DNA of 64,000 nt, from assembly GCF_000251145.1 (NCBI RefSeq), contig NZ_AIDW01000015.1, positions 1 to 64,000 on the forward strand. Reading direction: 5' to 3'. Positions 36,455 through 45,624 of the stretch are shown piece after piece (the first letter of the stretch is position 1; each line of letters opens with the position of its first letter). Made by a program: the position numbers and the translations under genes. This DNA comes from Sphingomonas sp. PAMC 26621. GTDB lineage: Bacteria; Pseudomonadota; Alphaproteobacteria; Sphingomonadales; Sphingomonadaceae. A model generated the notes under the pieces. That model ran no database searches. It worked only from the letters and a program-made list of their open reading frames with translations, and was not told where the DNA came from.

Positions 36455-38152
36455 TCAGCGTGCGGGCTTCGCTGGATTGGCGGCGCGATAGTCGCTGACC
36501 GCGCGGCTTACGTCCGCCATCGGGACGTGGACCGCGGTCGCAAGCTGCGTGCCGAAATCCTTGTCCGCCTGGTAAAAGTAACTGACCATCACCGTCTTGG
36601 TCCGGGCCGAGGTGACCACGTTGAGATCGCCCGCCAAGTTGGCGATCAGGTCCGCCTTGTCCTGCGGCTTCAGCGCCCGGTAGAAATCGCCGGTCTGCGC
36701 GAAGTTGCTGGTCTTTGAGATGGCCTTGGCATCGACCATTGCATTGACCTGATACGGTGCGGCGCGGAACCGTGCATCGGTTGTCTTGGGCTCGGTCGCG
36801 GACGGATAGTAATTGACGTCCGAGGTGCGCTGCGACGCATTCAGCGTCCCGTCCTGATTGTTGTTCGCGACCGGCGCGAGCGGTCGATTGACCGGCAATT
36901 GCAGCGCGTTGGCCCCAAGGCGATAGCGCTGCGTGTCGGCATAAGAGAACAGGCGGCCCTGCAGCATCCGGTCCGGCGACGCCTCGATTCCCGGCACCAT
37001 GTTCGACGGCGCGAACGCCGACTGCTCGGTGTACTCGAAGAAATTGTCCGGCACCTTGTTGAGAGTCATCTCGCCGATCTTGCGGAACGGCACGCCGAGC
37101 CACTCCTTGGTGTCGTCGAACGGGTTATAGTCGAGCTTGGCGAAGTCGGCGGGCTTCATCGTCTGAACCATCAGGTCCCAGACGGGGAAGTTGCCCTTGG
37201 CAATCTCGCCGTACAGGTCGTCGGTCAGATAGTTGAACCCGGCGGCGGCGGCCTGCGCACCGTTCAGGTTGCGGACGCCCTGGCGGCTGATCCAGCGGAA
37301 CTTGGCGAAGATCACCTCACCCTTGGCGTTGACCAGCTTGAACGCGTGAACGCCGTTGCCGTCCATCGTGCGGTACGAGGCGGGCGTGCCGAGGTTGGAA
37401 TAGACATGCGCGAGCATGTTGGTCGCCTCGGGCGTCACCGAGAAGAAGTCGAACAGGCGGTTGGGATCCTGCTTGTTGGTGACCGGCGAGGGCTTCAGCG
37501 AGTGGATCATGTCCGGAAACTGGATCGCGTCGCGGATGAAGAAGATTGGCAGGTTGTTGCCGACCAGATCCCAATTGCCCTGGTCGGTGTAGAACTTGGT
37601 CGCGAAGCCACGCGGATCGCGCAGACCCTCGGGGCTGCCCGAGGGATGGATCACGGTCGAGAAACGGACGAACACCGGAGTCTGCTTGCCTGCGGTGAAC
37701 AGCGAGGCACTGGTGATCCCCGCCATGTCCGCGGTCGCGGTGAAGACGCCCTGCGCGCCGGTGCCGCGCGCGTGGACCACACGCTCGGGGATCCGTTCGC
37801 GGTCGAACCGCGCGAGCTTCTCGATCAGCGTGGTATCCTCGATCAGCACCGGGCCGAGGTCGCCCGCCGCCTTGCTGTGGCGGTTCTCACCGATCGGTGC
37901 GCCGTTGTCGCGCGTCATCTGGACGTGCGCGGTGGTGTGCGCGCCGCCCTTGGCATCGACCGTCCCATTCACGCCGGCCTGTGCGGCAGCGGGCTTGTCA
38001 GCGCCGGTCGGGGCGGCGGCGGTGGTCATGCGGGTCTCGACCTGCGTGTCGGCGGGCGACAGCGTCTGTGCCGCGAGCGGCGCGGCGATCGCGCCCGTCG
38101 AGGCGGCGGCAGCGAGAAGCGCGCCAAGGCGATGGCGTGGAGTAGCGTTCAT
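36455..38152 (-). CDS. katB: Exported monofunctional catalase (KatB-like)
   Basis: A 565-residue haem catalase converting hydrogen peroxide to water and oxygen, probably periplasmic. Signal peptide MNATPRHRLGALLAAAASTG to LAAQT, then an Ala/Thr-rich linker of ~40 residues before the core. The core has distal His127 (ERVVHARGTGAQG), the Asn of WDLVGNNLPIFFIRD (199-200) and the proximal Tyr in GRLFSYADTQRYRLG. Length without the linker fits small-subunit catalases. The ATG at 38152 is chosen for the signal peptide; upstream in-frame codons are unlikely. Next gene is ankB. The 235 bases upstream (38153-38387), shared with the divergent fRMsr gene, hold no other gene. Confidence 0.95.
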   Translation of the reverse strand: MNATPRHRLGALLAAAASTGAIAAPLAAQTLSPADTQVETRMTTAAAPTGADKPAAAQAGVNGTVDAKGGAHTTAHVQMTRDNGAPIGENRHSKAAGDLGPVLIEDTTLIEKLARFDRERIPERVVHARGTGAQGVFTATADMAGITSASLFTAGKQTPVFVRFSTVIHPSGSPEGLRDPRGFATKFYTDQGNWDLVGNNLPIFFIRDAIQFPDMIHSLKPSPVTNKQDPNRLFDFFSVTPEATNMLAHVYSNLGTPASYRTMDGNGVHAFKLVNAKGEVIFAKFRWISRQGVRNLNGAQAAAAGFNYLTDDLYGEIAKGNFPVWDLMVQTMKPADFAKLDYNPFDDTKEWLGVPFRKIGEMTLNKVPDNFFEYTEQSAFAPSNMVPGIEASPDRMLQGRLFSYADTQRYRLGANALQLPVNRPLAPVANNNQDGTLNASQRTSDVNYYPSATEPKTTDARFRAAPYQVNAMVDAKAISKTSNFAQTGDFYRALKPQDKADLIANLAGDLNVVTSARTKTVMVSYFYQADKDFGTQLATAVHVPMADVSRAVSDYRAANPAKPAR

Positions 38153-38387
38153 CAAAATTGGATTCCTTGTTGGCAACATCGGTGCGTCGCATCGAAACTG
38201 GCGACGAACCGCGCGGCGCCGTCCCCTGCGGGACGCGGGGGTGAATCCGAAACGGAACTTCTCGATCACAGCGAGTGTCCGGGCCGATCACGGTCGCTGC
38301 GGGTGGCGCGATCGCGCAAGCGATACCAATTGGAGGCGTGCCGCTCTACAGGCCCCTCCATTCCCTGCGATGATCCCGGAGACCCCC

Positions 38388-38873
38388 ATGTACGCCTTTT
38401 CGATCGATCAGAGTTCCAAGGCCGAACTCTATCGCGATCTCCACGCGGCGCTCGATGCGCTGACCGATGGCGAGCCGGACGCGATCGCCAACATGGCGAA
38501 TGCGGCGGCGCTGATCTCGCAATATCTGCCCGACCTCAACTGGACGGGCTTCTACCGGATGGTTGGCGAAGCACTCGTCGTCGGGCCGTTCCTCGGCAAG
38601 CCGGCGTGCATCCGCATCGCGCTCGGCGATGGGGTTTGCGGCACGGCGGCAAAGACCCGGAAGACGCAGCTGGTCGACGACGTTCACGCCTTCCCGGGCC
38701 ATATCGCGTGCGACGCTGAAAGCCGCTCGGAACTGGTTGTGCCGATTGTCCATGACGACCGCCTGATCGGCGTGCTCGATCTCGACAGCCCGAGCGCCGC
38801 GCGGTTCGATGCGCAGGATGCCGCCGGGTGCGAGGCGCTGATGGCGTTGCTCGCCCCGCGCATCGCGGGCTGA
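38388..38873 (+). CDS. msrC: Free methionine-(R)-sulfoxide reductase (GAF domain)
   Basis: A 161-residue GAF-domain enzyme reducing free Met-R-sulfoxide. The three cysteines of fRMsr are visible in FLGKPACIRI, GVCGTAA and HIACDAESRSELVVPI; LNWTGFY is the family marker. It stands next to the catalase gene, consistent with a joint oxidative-stress role. ATG at 38388 used; an in-frame ATG at 38370 is possible. Confidence 0.93.
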   Translation: MYAFSIDQSSKAELYRDLHAALDALTDGEPDAIANMANAAALISQYLPDLNWTGFYRMVGEALVVGPFLGKPACIRIALGDGVCGTAAKTRKTQLVDDVHAFPGHIACDAESRSELVVPIVHDDRLIGVLDLDSPSAARFDAQDAAGCEALMALLAPRIAG

Positions 38874-38938
38874 ACGCGTCGGAGTTTACCGAACCTTCAT
38901 CCCGATCCGGCAGGCAAGGCTTTGCTGGGAGTGATCTG

Positions 38939-39349
38939 ATGCGACGTCTGGGTGTTTTGACGGTGGCGATTGCGGCGGTGTTCGGCGCGACCACGGGTGA
39001 GGCGCAACGGTCACCCGCGCCCCCACGGCAACAAGATACGGGGCCGGCGGTCTATGTCGACGCAAGTCAGATCGTGCGGGACGCGACCGACCGGGCCGAA
39101 CGCAATGGCGGGTACGGCTGGGTCGACGAGCCGCCCGTGGTCACCCTGCCGCCGGTCGTGTCGCGCGGCGGGGTAACCAGTTATGCGACCAACGGGGCGT
39201 ATCTCGACGGGGCAGCGCGACGGTATGATGCCGGGGGCAGCAGCGTCGTTACGGTGCAGAGCGGAGGGTCTTATGGCGATCGGGACCGCCTCGTATCCTC
39301 CCGGGTGCAGCGCGGCAGCCGTCATCGCATCCGTTCGCGGCGGCAGTAG
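38939..39349 (+). CDS. Exported hypothetical protein
   Basis: A 136-residue protein, not recognised. Signal peptide (MRRLGVLTVAIAAVFGATTGEAQ), then a Pro-rich stretch, a short conserved-looking VYVDASQIVRDATDRAER, and a Gly/Ser/Tyr/Arg-rich C-terminus ending with a basic tail (RVQRGSRHRIRSRRQ). It may be periplasmic and RNA- or surface-binding; no domain seen. GGGAGTGATCTG precedes the ATG. Confidence 0.65.
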   Translation: MRRLGVLTVAIAAVFGATTGEAQRSPAPPRQQDTGPAVYVDASQIVRDATDRAERNGGYGWVDEPPVVTLPPVVSRGGVTSYATNGAYLDGAARRYDAGGSSVVTVQSGGSYGDRDRLVSSRVQRGSRHRIRSRRQ

Positions 39350-39398
39350 CCCTGGCGCGTCGACCGCGCGAGGACGCCCGACCTGCTCATCCTATGCC

Positions 39399-39422
39399 CT
39401 TCCCCGGCGAAGGCCGGGGAAG
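39399..39422. repeat. Single CTTCCCCGGC-type hairpin repeat
   Basis: CTTCCCCGGCGA-AGGCCGGGGAAG is a hairpin in the gap between convergent genes. The same unit occurs twice, inverted, at 57121-57223. It may act as a terminator. Confidence 0.6.
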
Positions 39423-39459
39423 CGGACCCTAGATCAGGCCGAATAGGCAATCCTCCACC

Positions 39460-39717
39460 TCAGCGCTTGCGCGGTTCCGGCCCGGCGAACGTTACCAGGC
39501 TTTCCGCCCCATCCGCACCGACCGCGCCGACGCCGACGAACGTGTCGTCGACGATCACGTCCTTGAGTATCGTCGTGACTGCCGGCGCGGGCACCTCGAC
39601 CACTTTCTGCCAGTCCTGTGCATCGTTGCGGCGCAGGTGGACGCGGTAGCGGACCGCGCCGACGACCGGCTGCCAGGTCACCGTCGTATCGGTCGCAAGC
39701 GCGCCCGCGATCGTCAC
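39460..39717 (-). pseudogene. Detached C-terminal fibronectin-III-like segment of the M28 peptidase
   Basis: An open segment of 85 codons (DTTVTWQPVVGAVRYRVHLR; AVGADGAESLVTF) has the strand pattern of a fibronectin type III domain, known as the C-terminal domain of secreted M28 peptidases. It starts with a GTG overlapping the TGA of the upstream peptidase frame. Adding one C after 39723 on the plus strand (G on the coding strand) fuses the two frames as ...AAPEDVTIAGAL. So it is most likely not an independent gene but the shifted end of the peptidase. Confidence 0.75.
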
Positions 39718-40772
39718 GTCCTCGGCGCCGCAGGGGCAGCGGCGAGGCGGCGGATCGTCGCCACGTTGATTGCGGTCACCTTCGCCAGATACGGGAAGTC
39801 CATCTTGTCGACCGTGTCGCCGTACGGAATGCCGTTTTCGGTGCGCAGGTCCTGATGTTGCTGCGTGTAATTCTCCGCGCCGACCGAGAAGCGCACCGCA
39901 GGATAACCGAGCTTGAGGAACGGCTCATGGTCGCCGCCACGCCCGAAGCGATCGGGGCGGCGATCGAGCATCACGTCGAGCCCGCCGGGTATCCCCTGCG
40001 CGACGCCGTCGATCGCCTTGGCGAGGCTTCGCGAGGGGCCGTCGTCCTCGCCGCCATTGCCGCGCCGCGCGATCTGCGCCGGGAGATCGTCGGACGCGCG
40101 AATGCCTTCGGAAAAGACCCGGACCCGGTCGGCGACGCGGTCGCCGTTCTGCCCGAGCGTATTGCCGACGATATCGTTGTTGAGCATCGCCGAGACCGTC
40201 CAGCCGCGCTGTTTGGCGGTGTCGGCGAGCAGCGAGGCGCCCATCAGCCCCTGTTCCTCGCCCGAGAACACCGCATAGACGATCGTCGCGCGGAACTTTT
40301 CCTTCGACAGCAGCCGCGCGGCCTCGAGCACCAGCGCGACGCCCGAGGCGTTGTCGTTCGCGCCGGGTGCGTCCTTGGTGATGTCCATCACGTCGGTGAC
40401 GCGGCTGTCGATATGCGCGCCGACGATGATCACGCGCTTGGGGTCGAGCCCTTGCTGGAAGCCGAGCACGTCGACGATGTTGACGCCATTCGGGGCCCGC
40501 GCGTTGGTCATCGTCTGCGCGATGTTGGCGACGGTGATGCAGCCGTTGCACCCGTCCGCGATCCGCGTGAGCTCGCCCCCCGCCCATTTGCGCGCCGCAC
40601 CGATCCCGCGCGTGGGATCGTCAGGCGAGGACAGCGTGTGACGGGTGCCGAAGCTGACGAGCTTTTCGACCGTCGCCTTCAGCCGCGCGGGGTCGGGTGC
40701 GGAACTCGCCTTGGTCTGGGCGAGAGCGGGGGAGGCGAGCATCGCAAGGGCGACGAGGGGAAGGGTGCGCAT
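39714..40772 (-). CDS. M28 family zinc aminopeptidase, C-terminus frameshifted
   Basis: A 352-residue secreted metallopeptidase. Signal peptide MRTLPLVALAMLASPALAQ; zinc ligands in IIVGAHIDSR (His, Asp), GANDNASGVALVLEAARLL (Asp), FSGEEQGLMGA (Glu-Glu) and the late Asp/His. A redox-looking CNGC is present. The frame stops at 39714 right where homologues go on into a fibronectin-like domain, which here continues in another frame to 39460. A one-base deletion at ~39723 explains this. With the domain restored, length would be ~437 residues. Confidence 0.88.
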   Translation of the reverse strand: MRTLPLVALAMLASPALAQTKASSAPDPARLKATVEKLVSFGTRHTLSSPDDPTRGIGAARKWAGGELTRIADGCNGCITVANIAQTMTNARAPNGVNIVDVLGFQQGLDPKRVIIVGAHIDSRVTDVMDITKDAPGANDNASGVALVLEAARLLSKEKFRATIVYAVFSGEEQGLMGASLLADTAKQRGWTVSAMLNNDIVGNTLGQNGDRVADRVRVFSEGIRASDDLPAQIARRGNGGEDDGPSRSLAKAIDGVAQGIPGGLDVMLDRRPDRFGRGGDHEPFLKLGYPAVRFSVGAENYTQQHQDLRTENGIPYGDTVDKMDFPYLAKVTAINVATIRRLAAAPAAPRT

Positions 40773-40925
40773 CCCCACATCGTGGCGGGGAAGCGGTCTG
40801 GCATCAAGGGCTTGTGTGCACGGGCGAGGCTGGAGACGGTGTGCCGTCATTAATCCGGATTGCGTCGGCCCCATCCCAGCCGCCCGGCGTTGTGAAGGTC
40901 GCAAGAGCAATTTCAAGGACATCCG

Positions 40926-42335
40926 ATGGCACACACCGAAGCAGCCGACCTGACGTGCGACGTCGCCGTGATTGGCGCTGGGACCGCGGGGTTGGCGGCG
41001 GAACGTGTCGCGCGTTCGGAGGGTGCGCGCACGCTGTTGATCGACGATTGTTTCGCCGGGACGACGTGCGCAACGGTCGGGTGCATGCCGTCCAAGCTGC
41101 TCGTTACCGCCGGCATGGCAGCAAAGTCGGTCCGGCACGCGTCGGTATTCGGGATCCATGCTATTCCGGAAATTGATGGGGCGCGCGTGATGGAGCGGGT
41201 GCGTCGCGAGCGGGATCACTTCGTCGCGGCGACCAGGAAGAGCTTCGATGATCTGCCCGAAGGCGTCGCCGTGCAGGGGCGGGCGCGGTTCACGGGCATG
41301 TCGACACTCGTGCTGGGGGACGGACGAACCGTTTCGGCGCGTGCTGTGGTGATCGCGACGGGATCCAAGCCGATCGTCCCGGAGCCGTTTCGCGCGCTGG
41401 GGGATCTGATCGATACGAACGAAACGATTTTCGATCGTGAAACGCTTCCCGAATCGCTCGGAGTTGTCGGCGGCGGCGCGCTCGGGCTGGAGCTTGCGCA
41501 GGCGTTCGCGAGCCTTGGCGTCGCAGTGGCGGTGTTCGAAAGCGGCGACCGGATCGGCGGAGTCAAGGACACGGTGGTGCATCATGAGCTGTTACGGATC
41601 CTGCGAACCAGCATGACGGTCCATCTTGGGGTCGAGGTGACGCCTTCTGCCGGGCAAAGCGGCGTCGTGCTCAGTTGGGACGGCGGTAATGCTCGGTTCG
41701 ATCGCCTGCTGGTCTCGACCGGGCGCGCGCCGACGCTGGACGGGCTGGGGCTGGACCAGACGGGAATTGCGCTGGACGACCACGGCGTTCCGCACTTCGA
41801 CAAGACCACACTGCAATGTGGCGAATCGCCGATCTTCGTCGCAGGCGACGCGGACGCGGACCGACCGGTGCTGCACGAGGCGTCGAACGAGGGAACCATC
41901 GCGGGCCGGAACGCGGTGCGCTTCCCGCACGTCAAGCCGGTCAAGCGCGACTTGCCGTTCACGATCACCTTCACCGATCCGCCCGTCGCCATGCTCGGCG
42001 CGCCTGCAGACGATGACAGCGTGATCGGATGTGCGCCGTATGACGATCAGGGTCGCGCGCGCGTGATGGCGCGCGCCGAGGGAATGGTGCGGATTTATGC
42101 CAGCAAACCCGACGGGCTGTTGACGGGGGCGGCGATGATCGGGCCGGGCATGGACCACATCGCGCACCTGCTCGCGCTCGCCATCCTACGCGGCGAGACC
42201 GCCACGAGCCTGCTGGAGCTCCCCTTCTATCATCCCACGCTCGAGGAAGGGCTCAAGCCGGGGCTTAGGGCGATCTGCCATGAAGTCCACGCGCCGCTGC
42301 CCGAGCGCGATCAGGGCGTGCCCCCTGGCGCCTGA
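40926..42335 (+). CDS. Dihydrolipoamide-dehydrogenase-like flavin disulfide reductase
   Basis: A 469-residue FAD/NAD(P)-dependent enzyme of the class I pyridine nucleotide disulfide oxidoreductases. FAD-binding VAVIGAGTAGLAAE, redox pair CATVGC (in GTTCATVGCMPSK), NAD-binding GVVGGGALGLELAQAF and C-terminal FYHPTLEEGL with His/Glu. The motif differs from the GGTCxNxGC of true lipoamide dehydrogenase (the real lpdA is at 45617) so its substrate is probably another disulfide, mercury or a soluble dithiol. AAGGA precedes the ATG. It is 32 bases upstream of a glutathione S-transferase, suggesting a thiol-redox pair. Confidence 0.88.
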   Translation: MAHTEAADLTCDVAVIGAGTAGLAAERVARSEGARTLLIDDCFAGTTCATVGCMPSKLLVTAGMAAKSVRHASVFGIHAIPEIDGARVMERVRRERDHFVAATRKSFDDLPEGVAVQGRARFTGMSTLVLGDGRTVSARAVVIATGSKPIVPEPFRALGDLIDTNETIFDRETLPESLGVVGGGALGLELAQAFASLGVAVAVFESGDRIGGVKDTVVHHELLRILRTSMTVHLGVEVTPSAGQSGVVLSWDGGNARFDRLLVSTGRAPTLDGLGLDQTGIALDDHGVPHFDKTTLQCGESPIFVAGDADADRPVLHEASNEGTIAGRNAVRFPHVKPVKRDLPFTITFTDPPVAMLGAPADDDSVIGCAPYDDQGRARVMARAEGMVRIYASKPDGLLTGAAMIGPGMDHIAHLLALAILRGETATSLLELPFYHPTLEEGLKPGLRAICHEVHAPLPERDQGVPPGA

Positions 42336-42367
42336 CAAAACCTGTTTCCCCCAAAGGAGTTCTACCG

Positions 42368-42988
42368 ATGCTGACGCTTCACCATCTCGCCTTTTCGCGG
42401 TCGCAACGCATTCTCTGGCTGATCGAGGAGCTTGGTCTCCCGGTCGACCTCGTGCGCTACGCGCGGACCGCGGAATTCCGCGCGCCGCCTGAATTGAAGA
42501 CGGTCCATCCGCTCGGCAAGTCGCCGGTCATCACCGACGACGGCCTGATGCTTGCGGAATCGGCAACCATCCTGCGGTATCTCGACGGTCGCTATGGCGA
42601 GAACCGCTTTTCGCCGGAAGCCGGAACGCCCGAGCATGCGATTCACGAAGAGTGGCTCGACTTCGTCGAAAGCACTGCCGCCGGTCCAGTCGTGACCGTG
42701 CTGCTGTCCGAGCGCGCCGGGGAGCAGGCCGCTGCCGATCGCGCCAAGCCGATGGTAAACACCGCGCTCGGCTACATTGCGGACGGTCTTGGCGACAAGC
42801 CGTTCCTGATGGGAGAGCGCCCGATGCTCGCGGATATCCAGATGAGCTACTTCCTCGCGATGGCGCGGATGGCCAAGTTGCTCGAGGCGCATCCGGCGCT
42901 GGTCGATTATCTCGCGCGGATCGAGGCGGAGCCCGGGTTCCAGCGGGCACAGGCGCGCGGTGGACCGATGATGCCGGAAAGCTTCTGA
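42368..42988 (+). CDS. Glutathione S-transferase
   Basis: A 206-residue cytosolic GST: thioredoxin-fold N-domain (LTLHHLAFSRSQRILWLIEELG, KSPVITDDGLMLAESATILRYL) and an all-helical C-domain (FLMGERPMLADIQMSYFLAMA). It conjugates glutathione to electrophiles or reduces peroxides. AAAGGAG is 8 bases upstream. Likely co-transcribed with the disulfide reductase before it. Confidence 0.93.
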   Translation: MLTLHHLAFSRSQRILWLIEELGLPVDLVRYARTAEFRAPPELKTVHPLGKSPVITDDGLMLAESATILRYLDGRYGENRFSPEAGTPEHAIHEEWLDFVESTAAGPVVTVLLSERAGEQAAADRAKPMVNTALGYIADGLGDKPFLMGERPMLADIQMSYFLAMARMAKLLEAHPALVDYLARIEAEPGFQRAQARGGPMMPESF

Positions 42989-42995
42989 CCGCTCT

Positions 42996-43044
42996 AAAAA
43001 AAGGCGGAAGAGCGATCGACCGGTCAGCTCAACCGGTCGATCGC
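42996..43044 (-). terminator. Rho-independent terminator of the universal stress protein gene
   Basis: On the minus strand the 13-bp stem GCGATCGACCGGT/ACCGGTCGATCGC (43032-43044 with 43012-43024), overlapping the stop codon, is followed by TCTTCCGCC and seven T (43002-42996). This is the clearest intrinsic terminator in the window. Read on the plus strand the CGCTCT...AGAGCG hairpin may end the GST transcript. Confidence 0.8.
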
Positions 43045-43479
43045 CTCGCGGTCCAGCGAGCCCGGCACGATCATCAACGGGATCGGTAAGCCACCCGCAT
43101 CCTGCCCGGCGAAATGCGCGACCAGCGGCCCCGGCGCGCCCGAAGCCGCGGTCGCGAGGACCAGCGCGGCAATGTCGGGATTGGCCGAAATCATCTCGCG
43201 GATGACCTTCGGGCCTTCGCCCTGCCGGACCGTGATCGAGGGGCGCAGCCCCGATTCCTGGATCAGCGTTCCTGCCGCGCCCGTCACCAGCGCCTCGGCA
43301 TGGTCGCGCGCTTCGTCCTCGATCGTCGCCTGAACGCCCCCGAAGGGCGTAAATTCGGTGGGGGGCACCAACGCCAGGATCTCGACCCCGCCACCGGTCT
43401 TGACCGCGCGGCGCGCCGCGAATCGCAGCGCGATACTGCTCTCGGGCGTTTCGTCGATCACGACCAGATAGATGCGCAT
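43024..43479 (-). CDS. Universal stress protein (UspA family)
   Basis: A 151-residue cytoplasmic UspA-type protein. It begins MRIYLVVIDETPESSIALRFAARRA and ends with the PIPLMIVPGSL strand. The ATP-binding G-2x-G-9x-G(S/T) signature is not obvious, so it may be non-ATP-binding. Convergent with the GST gene. Part of a redox/stress neighbourhood. Confidence 0.88.
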   Translation of the reverse strand: MRIYLVVIDETPESSIALRFAARRAVKTGGGVEILALVPPTEFTPFGGVQATIEDEARDHAEALVTGAAGTLIQESGLRPSITVRQGEGPKVIREMISANPDIAALVLATAASGAPGPLVAHFAGQDAGGLPIPLMIVPGSLDREAIDRLS

Positions 43480-43606
43480 GTGGCTGACTCTCCCCTACGG
43501 ATAAGTGGGGCTAACTGCCGCAGGACGCAAGCGCCGGTCTTGACCGGGCGGTGATGGGGCGCGAAGGACGGCGGCAATAGGATTCGGTCAAAACAAGGAC
43601 GTGTCG

Positions 43607-44995
43607 ATGCCGGTCGAGATCAAAATGCCTGCGCTTTCCCCGACGATGGAGGAAGGTACGCTGGCCAAGTGGCTGGTCAAGGAAGGCGATGTCGTCAAAT
43701 CGGGTGACCTGATGGCGGAAATCGAGACCGACAAGGCGACGATGGAATTCGAAGCGGTCGACGAAGGCACGATCGGCAAGATCCTCGTTGCCGAAGGAAC
43801 CGACAATGTGAAGGTCGGTACCGTCATCGCGACTCTTCTCGCGGACGGTGAGAGCGCCGGCGAGACGACGCCCGAGCCCGCCGCGAAGGAAGCCGAGCCA
43901 AACCCGTCGCCCGCCGACCCCAACAAGACCGGCAGCGAAGCCAAGCCCGCCGAGCGCACGCTCGAACAGGCCGAGGATCACGGCAACCCCGAGGGCGGTG
44001 CCGCCCCGACGGCTGCTCCCGCTGCGACGCCCGCTCCCGCTGCGACGCCCGCACCCGCCGCGCGCCAGGATGGCGACCGCGTCAAGGCAAGCCCGCTCGC
44101 GCGCCGCATCGCTGCCGAGAAGAGCATCGACCTCGCGTCGCTGCAGGGCTCCGGCCCGAACGGCCGGATCGTTCGTGCCGATCTGGAAGGTGCCAAGGCC
44201 GGTCATGCTCCTGCCGCGCAGGCGAGTACACCCGTTGCCGCGCCGGCACCGACCGCCGCCGCCGCTGCTCCAGTCGCAGCATCCAAGCCCGCCGCGATCC
44301 CGGACATCCCGCACACGGCGGAGAAGCTCACGAACGTGCGCAAGACGATCGCACGGCGCCTGACCGAATCGAAGCAGACCGTTCCGCATATCTACCTGAC
44401 GGTCGACATCCGGCTCGACGCGCTGCTCAAGCTGCGCAGCGACATGAACAAGGGGCTCGAGAGCCGCGGCGTGAAGCTGTCGGTTAACGATCTGCTGATC
44501 AAGGCGCTCGCCGCCAGCCTGATGCAGGTGCCAAAGTGCAACGTGATGTTCACGCCCGACCAACTGATCAGCTTCGAGCGTGCGGACATCTCGGTCGCGG
44601 TGTCGACCCCGTCGGGTCTGATCACGCCGATCGTCTCGCATGCCGATACGAAGGGCGTCGCTGCGATCTCGACCCAGATGAAGGACCTGGCCGCGCGCGC
44701 CCGCGACAACAAGCTGAAGCCCGAGGAATATCAAGGCGGTACGGCGTCGCTCAGCAACATGGGCATGTACGGGATCAAGCAGTTCGAAGCGGTCATCAAC
44801 CCGCCGCAGGGCATGATCATGGCGATCGGCGCGGGCGAGAAGCGTCCGTACATCGTCGACGATACGCTCGGCGTCGCCACGGTGATGTCGGCGACCGGCA
44901 GCTTCGATCACCGCGCGATCGACGGCGCGGACGGTGCACAACTGATGCAGGCGTTCAAGGCACTCGTCGAGTCGCCGCTGGGCATGCTGGCCTGA
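43607..44995 (+). CDS. pdhC: Pyruvate dehydrogenase E2 (dihydrolipoamide acetyltransferase)
   Basis: A 462-residue subunit moving the acetyl group from lipoamide to CoA. Lipoyl domain 1-78 with Lys43 ([12 protein letters not shown]), Ala/Pro-rich linkers, peripheral E1/E3-binding domain ~150-190 ([29 protein letters not shown]), catalytic domain from ~230 with the DHR-x2-DG motif ([12 protein letters not shown]). ATG 43607 chosen over a GTG two codons earlier; AAGGAC is the ribosome site. The E1 genes are not in this window. It is followed by a membrane protein, a thioesterase and lpdA. Confidence 0.95.
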   Translation: MPVEIKMPALSPTMEEGTLAKWLVKEGDVVKSGDLMAEIETDKATMEFEAVDEGTIGKILVAEGTDNVKVGTVIATLLADGESAGETTPEPAAKEAEPNPSPADPNKTGSEAKPAERTLEQAEDHGNPEGGAAPTAAPAATPAPAATPAPAARQDGDRVKASPLARRIAAEKSIDLASLQGSGPNGRIVRADLEGAKAGHAPAAQASTPVAAPAPTAAAAAPVAASKPAAIPDIPHTAEKLTNVRKTIARRLTESKQTVPHIYLTVDIRLDALLKLRSDMNKGLESRGVKLSVNDLLIKALAASLMQVPKCNVMFTPDQLISFERADISVAVSTPSGLITPIVSHADTKGVAAISTQMKDLAARARDNKLKPEEYQGGTASLSNMGMYGIKQFEAVINPPQGMIMAIGAGEKRPYIVDDTLGVATVMSATGSFDHRAIDGADGAQLMQAFKALVESPLGMLA

Positions 44996-44996
44996 C

Positions 44997-45221
44997 ATGC
45001 CGATGTGGCGCACCCTGATCGAGGTGTCGTGGATCGTCGCTGGGCTGATCGGCGCGGCGGTATTCGCCTGGCTTGCCACCTGGTCGGTCCCGGCGGCGCG
45101 CAGCTCGATCTGGGGTGTCGCTTACGTTTCGATGCTCGTCCTGGTGCTGATGGGAATCGGCCCGATCCGCCAGGCGTGGGCGCGGGATCGGGCGGCGCGG
45201 GGCGCGAGCCGGCATGGCTGA
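44997..45221 (+). CDS. Small two-helix membrane protein
   Basis: A 74-residue protein with two hydrophobic segments (~9-31 and ~36-56) and a short basic tail. It starts one base after the pdhC stop and overlaps the next gene by 8 bases, so it belongs to the E2-E3 operon. No family recognised. Confidence 0.65.
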   Translation: MPMWRTLIEVSWIVAGLIGAAVFAWLATWSVPAARSSIWGVAYVSMLVLVLMGIGPIRQAWARDRAARGASRHG

Positions 45222-45624
45222 AGCTCCGCCCAGCGCCGCCCCCGCGATCCGCGCGACTGCGATGGCATGCGACGCCAACCCCTACGGCAAGATTTTCGTC
45301 GGCTGGTTGATGGGGCAAATGGCGCTCGCCGCCGGATCGGTGGCATCGCGCCATTGCGGCGGGCGCGCGCCGGTTGTTGCGGCGGACGCCTTCAGCTTCA
45401 CCGCGCCGGTTGCGGTCGGAGACGAGGTCAGTTTCCACGCCGAGATCGTCGCGACCGGCCGCACGTCGATGACGGTCGCGGTGGCGGTCTGGCGCCGCGA
45501 CCGGCACGGCGAGCATACCGAACGCGCCGCGAACGGGCGGTTCACCCTGGTTTCGATGGGCGAGGACGATCGTCCCCAGCCCCTGCACGATATTCCGCTA
45601 CATGAAGGATCCTCCCTTGGCTGA
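45214..45624 (+). CDS. Acyl-CoA thioesterase (YciA-like hot-dog fold)
   Basis: A 136-residue hot-dog-fold thioesterase: DANPYGKIFVGWLMGQMALAAG holds the usual D-x-NxxG-x-IFGG-like active-site region, and AFSFTAPVAVGDEVSFHAEIVATGRTSMTVAV is typical. It hydrolyses short- to medium-chain acyl-CoA in the cytosol. Its place between E2 and E3 genes suggests a role in acetyl-CoA/CoA balance (inference). Confidence 0.87.
   Translation: MAEAPPSAAPAIRATAMACDANPYGKIFVGWLMGQMALAAGSVASRHCGGRAPVVAADAFSFTAPVAVGDEVSFHAEIVATGRTSMTVAVAVWRRDRHGEHTERAANGRFTLVSMGEDDRPQPLHDIPLHEGSSLG

Noticed and set aside
39460..39717. Independent small gene starting with GTG
   Set aside because: No ribosome site of its own and the fold continues the M28 peptidase after a one-base shift; treated as a detached fragment.
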